From contig NZ_VJWL01000002.1 in the NCBI RefSeq assembly GCF_007096385.1, positions 186,001 through 250,000 on the forward strand: a stretch of DNA of 64,000 nt, in the 5' to 3' direction. This document shows positions 25,842 to 35,420 of this stretch, in pieces (the stretch's first letter is position 1; each line of letters begins with the position of its first letter). The notes beneath the pieces were generated by a model that saw only the letters and a list, made by a program, of their open reading frames with translations, had not been told where the DNA came from and searched no databases. The stretch is from Aliidiomarina halalkaliphila. Its GTDB lineage: Bacteria > Pseudomonadota > Gammaproteobacteria > Enterobacterales > Alteromonadaceae. The position numbers and the translations under genes were made by a program.

Positions 25842-27929
25842 ATGAAAGGCTTAGCGCCTTCAATGCAACAATTAGGCAAGATATCGAACGGGAAGCTGCA
25901 ATTGCTGATCGGTCCGATTCTGATCCTGATGATCCTCGCCATGATGGTGCTGCCGTTGCCGCCCTTCGTGCTGGATATGTTGTTTACCTTCAATATTGCC
26001 CTCGCCTTGATGGTGCTGCTGGTCAGTATGTTTGCCGAGAAGCCTTTGGATTTTGCGGCATTTCCGGCCGTACTGCTTTTCACCACATTACTGCGGTTAT
26101 CGCTCAACGTTGCCTCCACCCGAATCGTGTTAATGGAAGGGCATCAAGGTGGGGATTCCGCCGGTAAAGTGATCGAATCCTTTGGCCAGTTCCTTGTTGG
26201 CGGCAACTTTGCCGTTGGCCTCGTGGTGTTCTTTATTCTCGTGATTATCAACTTTATGGTAATCACTAAAGGTGCAGGTCGTATTGCCGAAGTTGGCGCG
26301 CGTTTTATGTTGGACGCTATGCCCGGTAAGCAAATGGCCATTGATGCAGACCTGAATGCTGGCTTAATCGGTGAAGAAGACGCCCGTAAACGGCGCGCGG
26401 AAGTGGCTCAAGAAGCCGATTTCTACGGTTCAATGGATGGTGCAAGCAAGTTTGTGCGGGGCGATGCCATCGCCGGCTTAATTATTATGGTGGTGAATAT
26501 CATCGGTGGTTTGCTGATCGGCACTATGCAGCATGATATGAGTTTTGGCGAAGCTGGCCGCACTTATATTCTACTTGCCATTGGTGACGGTCTCGTAGCA
26601 CAGATTCCTGCATTGGTGATCTCAACCGCGGCGGGTGTGACTGTATCTCGGGTAAATACCGACCAAGATGTTGGCCAGCAAATGGTGAGCCAGCTCTTTG
26701 TGAACCCAAAAGTAATGATTTTGGCGGCCTGTGTTATCGGTCTGTTGGGTATGGTGCCCGGCATGCCAAACTTTGTATTCTTGTTATTCACTGGCGTGCT
26801 GTTGTTTATGGCGTGGCGCTTATTTGAAAAGCAAAAGCGGGAGGCGATCGAAGAGCCCCAGGAGGCGGCGCCCATTGCGCAATTCGAATCCCCGGAGGCA
26901 TCCTGGAGCGATGTGCAGTTGGTCGATACCTTGGGTATGGAAGTCGGGCATCGCTTAATTTCATTGGTGGATGAGCGCCAGCAGGGCGAACTATTGGCGC
27001 GGATTAAAAGCGTGCGTAAGAAGTTTGCTCAAGACGTGGGCTTCTTGCCGCCAGTGGTGCATATCCGTGACAACTTAGAACTCACGCCCAACAGTTATTT
27101 AATCACCTTAAAAGGTGGCGAAGTGGGGCGTTCCGAGATTTACCCTGATAAATGGTTAGCTATTAATCCTGGGCAAATTACCGGAACCGTGTCGGGGATT
27201 GAAACTAAAGACCCCGCGTTTGGTTTGGACGCGGTGTGGATTGATGCATCAGAACGCGAGCATGCACAAATTTATGGGTATACCGTGGTGGATGCCAGCA
27301 CGGTGGTTGCGACACATTTGAATCACTTGTTGCAACGCTATTCAGCAGAGCTTCTCGGTCGTCAAGAAGTGCAACAATTGGTGGATAAACTGGCGCAAGA
27401 TAACAAAGAGCTCGTTGAAGATGTGGTACCTAAATGTGTATCTCTTACTGTGCTGCAACGTATCTTGCAAAACTTGCTCGACGAGGAAGTGCCGATTCGC
27501 GATATGCGCACGATTTTTGATACCCTTGCCGAGTTTGAAGGCCAGCAACCAGAAGCTCATGAACTCACGGCGCAAGTGCGCCTTGCCTTGGGTCGCGCGA
27601 TAACGCAGAAGTGGTTCGGCGGTGCGCGCGAATTACACGTGATTGGTCTTGATGTTCGGTTGGAGCAAGTGTTAGTGCAAGCGATGAACAATGGCGGTGC
27701 GCTTGAGCCGGGATTAGCAGCAACCCTGCAACAGCAAGCGCAACGGGCCTTGGATCGTCAGGAAAGTATGGGTGAGCCGCCAGTATTGGTGGTGCAACAT
27801 AGCCTGCGGCCATTACTGGCGCATTTTCTGCGCCGTCATTTGCGTTTCCTTGTGGTGATGTCTCAGGCCGAAATTCCAGATGACCGTACGCTGAAAATCA
27901 CCGCGTTGATTGGAGAGAACCAAGCATGA
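25842..27929 (+). CDS. flhA: Flagellar export protein FlhA
   Basis: FlhA is the large export-gate protein, with about eight N-terminal membrane helices and a cytoplasmic ring domain. In the 695 residues I see PPFVLDMLFTFNIALALMVLLVSM, DFAAFPAVLLFTTLLRLSLNVASTRIVL, the conserved MPGKQMAIDADLNAGLI loop and EADFYGSMDGASKFVRGDAIAG, all typical. The C-terminal ring domain follows. A Shine-Dalgarno AGGAGG precedes the start. The stop overlaps the flhF start in ATGA. Confidence 0.98.
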   Translation: MKGLAPSMQQLGKISNGKLQLLIGPILILMILAMMVLPLPPFVLDMLFTFNIALALMVLLVSMFAEKPLDFAAFPAVLLFTTLLRLSLNVASTRIVLMEGHQGGDSAGKVIESFGQFLVGGNFAVGLVVFFILVIINFMVITKGAGRIAEVGARFMLDAMPGKQMAIDADLNAGLIGEEDARKRRAEVAQEADFYGSMDGASKFVRGDAIAGLIIMVVNIIGGLLIGTMQHDMSFGEAGRTYILLAIGDGLVAQIPALVISTAAGVTVSRVNTDQDVGQQMVSQLFVNPKVMILAACVIGLLGMVPGMPNFVFLLFTGVLLFMAWRLFEKQKREAIEEPQEAAPIAQFESPEASWSDVQLVDTLGMEVGHRLISLVDERQQGELLARIKSVRKKFAQDVGFLPPVVHIRDNLELTPNSYLITLKGGEVGRSEIYPDKWLAINPGQITGTVSGIETKDPAFGLDAVWIDASEREHAQIYGYTVVDASTVVATHLNHLLQRYSAELLGRQEVQQLVDKLAQDNKELVEDVVPKCVSLTVLQRILQNLLDEEVPIRDMRTIFDTLAEFEGQQPEAHELTAQVRLALGRAITQKWFGGARELHVIGLDVRLEQVLVQAMNNGGALEPGLAATLQQQAQRALDRQESMGEPPVLVVQHSLRPLLAHFLRRHLRFLVVMSQAEIPDDRTLKITALIGENQA

Positions 27930-30157
27930 GTGTGAAACGTTTTCTAGGCCCCAATAAACGTGATGTGATGCGCCAAGTGCGCGCAGCGTTGGGTCCAGAA
28001 GCGATGATTCTTTCGTCGCGCCACACCGACGATGGCGTAGAAATCTTGGCCTTAGCCGACGATACCCTTAGCGCGTTGGAAGCTCAGGCTGAATCCGTAG
28101 AGCAGGTACCGCAATCGAAACAGGCTGTGGCATCGATAAACGACCAAGGCGACTTTTCTGCTCTCGCCCATCGCCTCTTGGCGGAAGTGCAGGAAATGCG
28201 ATCAATGCTGCACCAGCAACCGGCAGCAAAGGAGCTTCCAAGCTCAGCGGTTGAGGCCGACGACGGCCAAAACGAACTCATTCGTTGGGCGCAAGCAGCA
28301 GGCTTTAGCAGTGCGCTGACAAAAAGCCTGCTTCAGGCAAACGAGCAGAATCCCTTAGCACCGGCCGACGTATTCAAGACCCATTTACAACCTGCAATTA
28401 AAACCCCAGAAATTCCTGTGGAGCTATTCTCTGAAGGCGGCGTATTGGCTTTAGTAGGACCAACCGGTGTGGGTAAAACGACCACTACGGCAAAACTCGC
28501 TGCCCATTATGTGATGCAATTTGGTCCGCAAGGATTATTGCTGGTGACCACGGATAGCTATCGGATTGGTGCCCAAGAGCAACTACGTATTTACGCGGAG
28601 TTATTGGGGGTAGAGATGGTCGCTCTCGGTGAGGACGACGGTTTAGAAACCCTCACACCACGCTTACACAACAAACGCTTGGTACTTATTGATACCGTAG
28701 GGATGAGCCAGCGTGATCAGCGTCTCACCGAACGGGTTGCACAATTGCGTTCGGCCCAAGGAGCAGAAACCAACACGCGCCTTGTGTTACTTTTGAATGC
28801 CGCGAGCCAACGTGACACTTTGTATGAAGTAGTTGAGCGTTTTCGCACCGTAGCGAAGGAAAATGGGCATCGGATTGACGATTGTATCGTGACTAAAAAA
28901 GACGAATCAGCGCAATTGGGCGCGGCTATCGATACCTTGATTCAGCATGATTTGACGCTCCATTTTGTGTCCTACGGTCAGCGAGTTCCGGAAGATATGG
29001 AATTGGCCGATCCTGCGCAATTAGTCACCACGTTAATTGAATCGACGCAACGCACACTTGCGGAGCAAGCAGAGTTTCAAAGTTTATATCAACACAAAGT
29101 GATTACGCCTGTGCTGCCAGCACCGGGTGAGGCGGCTGCACTGCGCGTGAGTGCTGGCTTTAAAAAATTATATCGAGCGCTGCATGATTACTCGCCGGTA
29201 TTTTCGGTTCTCGAGCTCGCCCATGATGCATGCCAACGGGGTAATACGCAGCAGGGTTACCCGCGATTAGCCGCTGCCCATGCGCGGGCTGAGCAGTGCC
29301 TTACCGACATTACCGTTGCCGGCATTGTGTGGCCTAAGGCTACGCCAGTGGCACGTTGTAAATGGCGATTGCCGCCGCTTCCATTAAACAACGCAGGTTA
29401 CCTCGCCGCCATCCCATTGTGCACCGACTTTGCAGAACAGGATGCCAAGAATGTTGCCATGGATGCTCTGGAGCAATCGTTTTCCGCGAGTTACCATCTG
29501 TGCAGTGGGTTACCGGAAGCGGAGCAGCGCAAAACCATACAGCGGCCATGGGTGGCGGTGATCAATCGGAATCATCGGGTTTGTTTTGACGAGAAAGCAG
29601 TGGCTGCATTAAAACTCCAAGGGCACATGCGCAAACAGTCGCTGCACAGTGTGCGCTATCGTAATGAACCGGCCAAACTTGAGTTGCAGTACTTACCGGT
29701 GAATCTGCCAGAATCAGACGAAGCCTTTTTTTTGTGGTTTGGGGTGGTGAAATCGACGCAACGGGAAGCCGTGTTTGTGCGTCGGCATTGGTTAACCCCG
29801 GCAAATCAAGATATAACACTCACGGTGCAGCTGCTGCTTGAGCAATTGCAAGTGGATGAAATGGCAAGCCTTTCACGGCAATCGGTGCAAGCGTTGGCGC
29901 ACCACTTCGAGCAATCTAGCCATGATCCGGCACTCGTGTATTGCGGCGTTGTGATGGCAGGCCTTCTCGTGAGTATTGACCAAGATGGCTCCCCCGTAGG
30001 AAAAGCCTTGCGTAGTCAGCTCATGGAATACTCGGGCCGACGTGGGCATGCTACCAGTGGCAAACTAATGGATGCATTTCTGCAGCTCTTGGATACACGA
30101 GCAGCGGCAACGTCGGTGCAAGCACACCTATCGTCCACGCAACTGGAGGAGGTGTGA
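27926..30157 (+). CDS. flhF: Flagellar SRP-like GTPase FlhF with a long C-terminal extension
   Basis: FlhF marks the site and number of flagella at the pole. The N-terminal part begins SVKRFLGPNKRDVMRQVRAALGPEAMILSSR, followed by a P-rich linker and the NG domain. The P-loop is GPTGVGKT near residues 178-185, then TTDSYRIGAQEQLRIYAELLG and DTVGMSQRD. In many bacteria FlhF ends soon after the G domain; here about 350 extra residues follow (from about residue 395), with no domain I can name. Total is 743. Some betaproteobacterial FlhF proteins are also long. It overlaps flhA by 4 bases and the next gene is coupled to it. Confidence 0.92.
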   Translation: MSVKRFLGPNKRDVMRQVRAALGPEAMILSSRHTDDGVEILALADDTLSALEAQAESVEQVPQSKQAVASINDQGDFSALAHRLLAEVQEMRSMLHQQPAAKELPSSAVEADDGQNELIRWAQAAGFSSALTKSLLQANEQNPLAPADVFKTHLQPAIKTPEIPVELFSEGGVLALVGPTGVGKTTTTAKLAAHYVMQFGPQGLLLVTTDSYRIGAQEQLRIYAELLGVEMVALGEDDGLETLTPRLHNKRLVLIDTVGMSQRDQRLTERVAQLRSAQGAETNTRLVLLLNAASQRDTLYEVVERFRTVAKENGHRIDDCIVTKKDESAQLGAAIDTLIQHDLTLHFVSYGQRVPEDMELADPAQLVTTLIESTQRTLAEQAEFQSLYQHKVITPVLPAPGEAAALRVSAGFKKLYRALHDYSPVFSVLELAHDACQRGNTQQGYPRLAAAHARAEQCLTDITVAGIVWPKATPVARCKWRLPPLPLNNAGYLAAIPLCTDFAEQDAKNVAMDALEQSFSASYHLCSGLPEAEQRKTIQRPWVAVINRNHRVCFDEKAVAALKLQGHMRKQSLHSVRYRNEPAKLELQYLPVNLPESDEAFFLWFGVVKSTQREAVFVRRHWLTPANQDITLTVQLLLEQLQVDEMASLSRQSVQALAHHFEQSSHDPALVYCGVVMAGLLVSIDQDGSPVGKALRSQLMEYSGRRGHATSGKLMDAFLQLLDTRAAATSVQAHLSSTQLEEV

Positions 30158-30162
30158 ACCTT

Positions 30163-30702
30163 ATGGCAACGCATGACGACCAAGCCGCGGGCTTAAGAGC
30201 GTGGGCCGCAGAACAGGGTAAGCCGGAGGCAGGGCAGGAGACGGGTAACAAGCGCCAGACAACAGCTAAAGCGGCGACAGCAACCGCTGAAAAAAGTATA
30301 CAAGCTGAGGCATTAGTGCAGAAAGATTTGCTTGTTCTCACGCACCCAAGTTTAACCAATACGCATCAGCATGCGTATGCCGCATTAGTGCGTTATCATG
30401 AACAAGGGTGGAAATGGGTAGGCTCTCCGGAGCATTGGCAAATACGCACCTGTGCGCCTACAGACCCTAATTTTTCTAAGCTGGCGGAGAATATTCCGCG
30501 CTGGGCATTGTGGATTGATGCAGACTTGCAAAGCTTTCAGCGAGCCTATCGGACGCTTCGAGATTTACGCGCCACTGGCATATCCATGCCCCGGATGCTG
30601 TTAATGCATCCGCCGCTGGTGTCTCGGCGGGGCTTGATTAATAATGTACAACAGATGGCTCGAGACTTTTTTCAGGTGGAGCTGTTGGTATTACAACGTT
30701 GA
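30163..30702 (+). CDS. Unknown protein between flhF and fliA
   Basis: A 179-residue protein I do not recognise. The first 60 residues are charged and Ala/Lys-rich. The rest seems folded, with WKWVGSPEHWQIRTCAPTDPNFSKLAENIPRWALWIDADLQSFQRAY (in parts) and a DLRATGISMPRMLLMHPP segment. There is no P-loop or deviant Walker motif, so it is not FlhG (FleN), the ATPase that usually follows flhF. I place the start at ATG 30163, ten bases after AGGAGG; a GTG at 30154 overlaps the flhF stop. Operon position suggests a flagellar-number or placement role, which is inference only. Confidence 0.72.
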   Translation: MATHDDQAAGLRAWAAEQGKPEAGQETGNKRQTTAKAATATAEKSIQAEALVQKDLLVLTHPSLTNTHQHAYAALVRYHEQGWKWVGSPEHWQIRTCAPTDPNFSKLAENIPRWALWIDADLQSFQRAYRTLRDLRATGISMPRMLLMHPPLVSRRGLINNVQQMARDFFQVELLVLQR

Positions 30703-30744
30703 CCTACCCAGATGTATATCGAAAAGTGAGGCATAAACAGCACT

Positions 30745-31446
30745 ATGTATACGGCGCAAGGTAAGTTAAATCGAGATGCGGTGATTCAGCAATACTACCC
30801 GACGGTTCGCCGTCAGGCGTTATCGCTGCAAGTTCGCCTGCCCGCAGGCGTCGATTTGGATGACCTGATTCAAGCGGGTCTTGAGGGCTTGCTGGATGCT
30901 TTAACTCGCTTTGATGCGGGTGCTGGTGTTGCCTTCTCCACCTTCGCGCATCAACGAATTCGCGGTTCCATGATCGATGAATTGCGCTCACGGGATTGGT
31001 TGCCGCGCAGTGTGCGCCGCTCTGGGCGTGAAGTTGAAGCCTGTGTGCGGCGATTGGAGCAGCAATTGGGGCGCCCACCGGAAGAACGAGAGATCGCAAA
31101 CGCTTTAGGCATGGATATGGAGGAGTATCACAAACTCCTGCACGACACTAACAATGGCCTTGTGTTGTCGTACGACGAAGTCGTTACTGATCAGTCCGGA
31201 GATTCGGAAGATCGGAGTATGGGAAGCTCTCCAGCAGACCTCTTGTTTAGCGATGAACGTCGGTCGCATATTACCGAAGCGATTGAAGCGCTACCGGAAA
31301 AAGAAAAATTGGTCATGGCGTTGTATTATCAGGAAGAGTTGAATCTGAAAGAAATCGGCGCGGTACTCGGCGTTACCGAATCGCGCGTGTCGCAGTTGCA
31401 TAGCCAGGCGATTAAGCGAATTCGTTCTCGCGTTGTCGATGACTAA
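30745..31446 (+). CDS. fliA: Flagellar sigma factor FliA (sigma-28)
   Basis: FliA directs RNA polymerase to late flagellar promoters. Regions 2 to 4 are clear in 233 residues: LPAGVDLDDLIQAGLEGLLDALTRFD, FSTFAHQRIRGSMIDELRSRDWLPRSVRR, and region 4 with LNLKEIGAVLGVTESRVSQLHSQAIKRIRSR (in parts). Length is normal. It closes the flhBAF unit. The sites it should recognise are present upstream of fliC, fliD, flaG, motA and the PilZ/HD-GYP gene. Confidence 0.97.
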   Translation: MYTAQGKLNRDAVIQQYYPTVRRQALSLQVRLPAGVDLDDLIQAGLEGLLDALTRFDAGAGVAFSTFAHQRIRGSMIDELRSRDWLPRSVRRSGREVEACVRRLEQQLGRPPEEREIANALGMDMEEYHKLLHDTNNGLVLSYDEVVTDQSGDSEDRSMGSSPADLLFSDERRSHITEAIEALPEKEKLVMALYYQEELNLKEIGAVLGVTESRVSQLHSQAIKRIRSRVVDD

Positions 31447-31460
31447 GCAACTGCGTTTAT

Positions 31461-31492
31461 TTTAAGCGCGGTTATTTATCGATGCGCTTAAA
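31461..31492. terminator. Inverted repeat between convergent fliA and serine hydrolase genes
   Basis: TTTAAGCGC (31461-31469) and GCGCTTAAA (31484-31492), a perfect 9-base inverted repeat with a 14-base loop. It overlaps the last codons of the minus-strand gene. No clear T-tract follows, so its efficiency as terminator is uncertain. Confidence 0.4.
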
Positions 31493-33070
31493 GGATACAT
31501 CACGATAATAGGGCGTTGGATAAATACCCACCTGCAACAACGCAGGTCGCAACGTAAAGCGAACTTCTAAGCTTGCCGCGTTACCCTCATCATCTCGCGT
31601 GAAATAAACGAACTTTTCTCGCTGGGCGCGATTACGCCAACTGGCACGCCAGGTATCGTGATGCCAATGTTCAAGATCCAATATCGATACGCCATCATCC
31701 CAAAACTCCATGGATAAACCACCGTTTTCGTTCTGAAAAATCCGTACATTCTTATATTGGGGGTCATAATAAGCACCCACCATTTGTTCGGGGCTGAGAG
31801 TGGGCTGGGTATTGCGTTCTCGGGCCGCATGAATGGCTTCACGCTCTGCCGTAACTTCTTGGTAACGTTCTTGGTACTGCGCGTAGAGCTCACTGTTCCA
31901 ATCTCGGGGCTCGAAGCCAGCGATACGATCGATGATCTCATTGACTACGGCAACACGATACGTGGTGAAGGTATTGGTCACTACTACGATGCCAAGATCT
32001 AGCTCGGGAACTAACACTAATGACGTGTTAAAACCGTCGGTAGCGCCCCCATGTTGGCTTATCTGTAATCCACGATAATCATCTAAACTCCAGCCTAAAC
32101 CGTAAGCGCGAATGGGTGATTCTCGATCACCGCGACCAGTGACCACGTGGGGACTGTGCATTTGCGCCATTACTTCCGGGCTGAGAATGCGCTGTCCGTT
32201 ATATTCTCCCGGTTCACCTAGTTGCAAACGCATCCACTGGGCCATGTCGCGTACACTGGTGTTGACCGAAGCCGACGGGCCTACGTTATCAAAATTACGG
32301 CGCGCAATAGTGACCAGTTCGCCATCAATCCACTGATGCGGCCAGGCAATGTTACTATCGTTATTGTCGAACTGAGTAATGGATGTATTGGAGCGGGTCA
32401 TATTAAGTGGAGCAAACAAGCGGGTTGCCATAAACTCATCCCAGCTCATGCCCGATACAGCCGCTGTAATTTCACCTGCCACAGAATACATTACGTTGCT
32501 ATACACATAACGCGAGCGAAACGGTGCTTCCGGTTCGTGGTAACGCATTTGCCGGATCACAGTTTCCCGATCAGCAGCTGGCATAAATTGAATGCGATTC
32601 CCAGTCATACGGCCCACACCTACTTGGTGCGTGAGCAAATCGCGAATACGCACTTCACGTGTCACCCAAGGGTCTTGTAGTTGAAACCACGGCAAGTGAT
32701 CGATCACCCGATCATCCCAATCCAGCTTACCTTCATCTACTAACATGGCTAGGGTTGCAGCCGTCATGGCTTTACTCGTGGAGGCAACACCAAACAGGGT
32801 ATCGCCATCAACGGTTGCGCTTTCACCTTGTTTCAATACACCGTATCCGCGCAGGTGAATCAACTCATCTTTATGAACAATGGCAACGGCCATGCCGGGA
32901 ATGCCCCATTGCTCACGACCCGCTTCGATATACTCGTGGAGGTCGGCCAATGTTGCTTCAATGGCTTGATCTTGTGCTGTCGCTGTCGCTGCCGCGTCGG
33001 TGCTCGCACAGGCGAGATTCATGGATGCGAGCATGAGTCCGGCAATAAGCAGTGTGAATGATTTCTGCAT
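31472..33070 (-). CDS. Serine hydrolase, class C beta-lactamase/PBP fold
   Basis: A 532-residue exported protein of the beta-lactamase-related family. A signal peptide (about residues 1-20) precedes the domain. The catalytic SxxK is S97-T-S-K100 in FGVASTSKAMTAATLAM; YSN appears in YVYSNVMYSVAGE; and the third box is HGG in QISQHGGATDGFNTSL. The long C-terminus after about residue 400 is a DUF3471-type beta domain often attached to such enzymes. Substrate is unknown: peptidase, esterase or amidase activities occur in this group. Real antibiotic resistance is unlikely from this layout. Confidence 0.88.
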   Translation of the reverse strand: MQKSFTLLIAGLMLASMNLACASTDAAATATAQDQAIEATLADLHEYIEAGREQWGIPGMAVAIVHKDELIHLRGYGVLKQGESATVDGDTLFGVASTSKAMTAATLAMLVDEGKLDWDDRVIDHLPWFQLQDPWVTREVRIRDLLTHQVGVGRMTGNRIQFMPAADRETVIRQMRYHEPEAPFRSRYVYSNVMYSVAGEITAAVSGMSWDEFMATRLFAPLNMTRSNTSITQFDNNDSNIAWPHQWIDGELVTIARRNFDNVGPSASVNTSVRDMAQWMRLQLGEPGEYNGQRILSPEVMAQMHSPHVVTGRGDRESPIRAYGLGWSLDDYRGLQISQHGGATDGFNTSLVLVPELDLGIVVVTNTFTTYRVAVVNEIIDRIAGFEPRDWNSELYAQYQERYQEVTAEREAIHAARERNTQPTLSPEQMVGAYYDPQYKNVRIFQNENGGLSMEFWDDGVSILDLEHWHHDTWRASWRNRAQREKFVYFTRDDEGNAASLEVRFTLRPALLQVGIYPTPYYRDVSFKRIDK

Positions 33071-33084
33071 AATGAACCTTTTGT

Positions 33085-33116
33085 AAAAAACAAAGGGCGA
33101 AATGATCGCCCTTTGT
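33085..33116 (-). terminator. Intrinsic terminator between M3 peptidase and serine hydrolase
   Basis: Minus strand: ACAAAGGGCGA, five-base loop, TCGCCCTTTGT and TTTTT (33116 down to 33085). It ends the M3 peptidase transcript before the serine hydrolase gene. Confidence 0.9.
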
Positions 33117-33150
33117 GGTTTATTGAAGCTGAATAAACGCGACCTTTGAA

Positions 33151-35319
33151 TTAATCGTCAGCGTTAAGCAAGCCACGACGAATCAGGAGGTGGCGGGTGT
33201 CGTAGTCTTGGCCACGGAAATCCAAATACAACTCCATCGCTTCTTTGGTACCACCCTGCGATAGAATGGTATCGCGATACTTCTGCGCCACCGGACCGTC
33301 AATGCCACCTTCTTCCATCAGGTATGCAAAGGCATCCGCAGCAAGCATTTCAGACCACATGTAAGAGTAATAACCTGCGGCATAGCCTCCCGCAAAAATA
33401 TGCGAGAAGTAAGTAGAACGGAAGCGTGGTGGTACTGCAGACACATTCACGCCGTGTCGCTCAAGGGCGGCTGCTTCAAACGCTGCAACATCCTGCAATG
33501 GTGCATCGGCACCAATAGAATGCCAATCCAGATCCACTAACGCAGCTGCGATGTACTCGAGCGTATCGAATCCTTGGTTGAAGTTCAGTGCATTAAGAAC
33601 ACGCTCTAACAATTCATCAGGAATGGGCTCGCCCGTTTCATAATGCTTCGCGTAGTTGCCAATAATGGCCGGGTCATGGGCGAAATCTTCATGGAAGTTC
33701 GACGGTGATTCAACGAAATCACGAGGAACCGCCGTGCCCGCCAATGATGGGTAGGTCACATCCGAGAAGAGTCCATGCACGCCGTGACCCATTTCGTGGA
33801 ACATGGTGCTGACAAAACCATATGACAGCAGCGTCGGCTCACCTTCAGGTGCTTTCGGAATGTTCATCACGTTATACACCACCGGACGTTCTTCGTTCAG
33901 GTGGTTCTGAATCACAAATGAGCTCATCCACGCGCCGCCGCGTTTGCCGTCGCGAGCAAAGTAATCGGCATAGAAGATACCCATGCTCTCACCGTCTTTG
34001 TCGAATACTTCATAGACATCGACGTCGTCGTGGTAGGACGGCAAATCAGGGCGTGGTTCAAACGTAATACCGTACAAGCGTGTCATGGCATAGAACATGC
34101 CATCTTCGAGTACGCGGTTGAACTCAAAGTAAGGACGCACTTCGTTTTCATCCAGATCATACTCGCTGCGACGTACTTTTTCGGCATAGAAAGCCCAATC
34201 CCAAGGTTCTAACTCATGGTCATAGCCAAGCTCGGCAATTTTTGCTTCCAGTAATGCTTGCTCTTGCTCAACTTGGGCCACGACGGCGGGCACCATATCG
34301 AGAAGCATTTCGTAAGCACGCTCTGGGGTACCGATCATGCGCTCTTCTAACGCGTAATGGGCATAACTCTCGTAGCCAAGGATGGCCGCTTTTTGCGCAC
34401 GTAATTGAGCGAGACGCGCCACCACGCCGGTATTATCAGTTTCCGCATCACTACCAAAGCCACGGTTAGCGGAGGCTTCCCACACACGCTGGCGAAGCTC
34501 ACGATTATTGATGCTGGTGAGGATAGGCTGGCGCGTGGTATTGGTGATGGCAATGGCATACTTACCTTCATGCCCTAACTCTTCCGCGCGGGTTTTGGCG
34601 GCGCGAATTTGGCTTTCACTAAAGCCGTCGAGTTCTTCGACCGTTTCCACAATTACAGCCGCATTGCGTGATGCTTCAAGCACATTGCGGGCAAATTGAG
34701 TGGTCAGCGATGACTCTTCTTCATTCAGGGCACGAATTTGTGCCATTTGCTCATTAGTCAGGTTCGCACCGGCGCGAACAAAGCGATCATGATACACCTC
34801 CAGCAGACGCAGCGATTCTGCATCTAACTCTAAGTTCTCTCGATCCTGATATAGGGCATCGACGCGAAGAAAAAGCGCTGGGTTTAAGTAAATATCATCA
34901 CGATGAGCGGACAATTTCGGGGCCAACTGTGCCTGTAAATCACGAATGTCATCGTTACTGGTTGACGAGGTCATGGCAAAGAATACGCGTGACACCCGAG
35001 TTAACAATTCACCGGATAATTCCATCGCCAGAACTGTATTTTCGAAGGTTGGCGCATCTGGGTTATTGGCGATCGCCTGCATTTCTGCGGCTTGCTGGGC
35101 CATGCCTGCTTCAAACGCCGGGGCGTAATGCTCATCACGAATTTGCGTGAAATCAGGCGCTTGATACTGCAGCGGGCTAGCAGCAAAAAACGGGTTGTCG
35201 GCACTAAGCTGAACCGTTGCTGGGGTATCTTGTTGACGGTCTGGGGTAACGGGCGCTTCGGAGCACGCGGTGATCGACAGTGCTAGTCCGACTGCGGCCG
35301 CAAGTAATGTAATGCGCAT
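33151..35319 (-). CDS. M3 family metallopeptidase lipoprotein, Dcp-like
   Basis: A 722-residue zinc peptidase of family M3 (oligopeptidase A, peptidyl-dipeptidase Dcp). The zinc motif HEMGH lies near residue 508 in FVSTMFHEMGHGVHGLFSDVTYPSL, and the EDFAHD region contains the third ligand neighbourhood. The N-terminus carries a lipoprotein signal peptide with lipobox ITAC (LALSITACSEAP), so it is probably anchored in the periplasm, unlike cytoplasmic E. coli Dcp. It likely trims short peptides for uptake. Its gene is followed by a terminator and seems monocistronic. Confidence 0.92.
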   Translation of the reverse strand: MRITLLAAAVGLALSITACSEAPVTPDRQQDTPATVQLSADNPFFAASPLQYQAPDFTQIRDEHYAPAFEAGMAQQAAEMQAIANNPDAPTFENTVLAMELSGELLTRVSRVFFAMTSSTSNDDIRDLQAQLAPKLSAHRDDIYLNPALFLRVDALYQDRENLELDAESLRLLEVYHDRFVRAGANLTNEQMAQIRALNEEESSLTTQFARNVLEASRNAAVIVETVEELDGFSESQIRAAKTRAEELGHEGKYAIAITNTTRQPILTSINNRELRQRVWEASANRGFGSDAETDNTGVVARLAQLRAQKAAILGYESYAHYALEERMIGTPERAYEMLLDMVPAVVAQVEQEQALLEAKIAELGYDHELEPWDWAFYAEKVRRSEYDLDENEVRPYFEFNRVLEDGMFYAMTRLYGITFEPRPDLPSYHDDVDVYEVFDKDGESMGIFYADYFARDGKRGGAWMSSFVIQNHLNEERPVVYNVMNIPKAPEGEPTLLSYGFVSTMFHEMGHGVHGLFSDVTYPSLAGTAVPRDFVESPSNFHEDFAHDPAIIGNYAKHYETGEPIPDELLERVLNALNFNQGFDTLEYIAAALVDLDWHSIGADAPLQDVAAFEAAALERHGVNVSAVPPRFRSTYFSHIFAGGYAAGYYSYMWSEMLAADAFAYLMEEGGIDGPVAQKYRDTILSQGGTKEAMELYLDFRGQDYDTRHLLIRRGLLNADD

Positions 35320-35420
35320 GAAATGATCCTCATAGTTAACAGCTCAAGAAATCTGGGTGCCCTGATTGGGCGTGGGTAATTAGCCCGATAACATAGCAAG
35401 ACCGCCGCTGAGACACAAAT

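Noticed and set aside
30154-30702. Annotation of the gene after flhF as flhG/fleN
   Set aside because: No P-loop or MinD-type motif is present anywhere in the protein.
31472-33070. Serine hydrolase as a beta-lactamase resistance gene
   Set aside because: The third box is HGG and a DUF3471-type tail is attached, features of peptidase or esterase relatives rather than AmpC enzymes.
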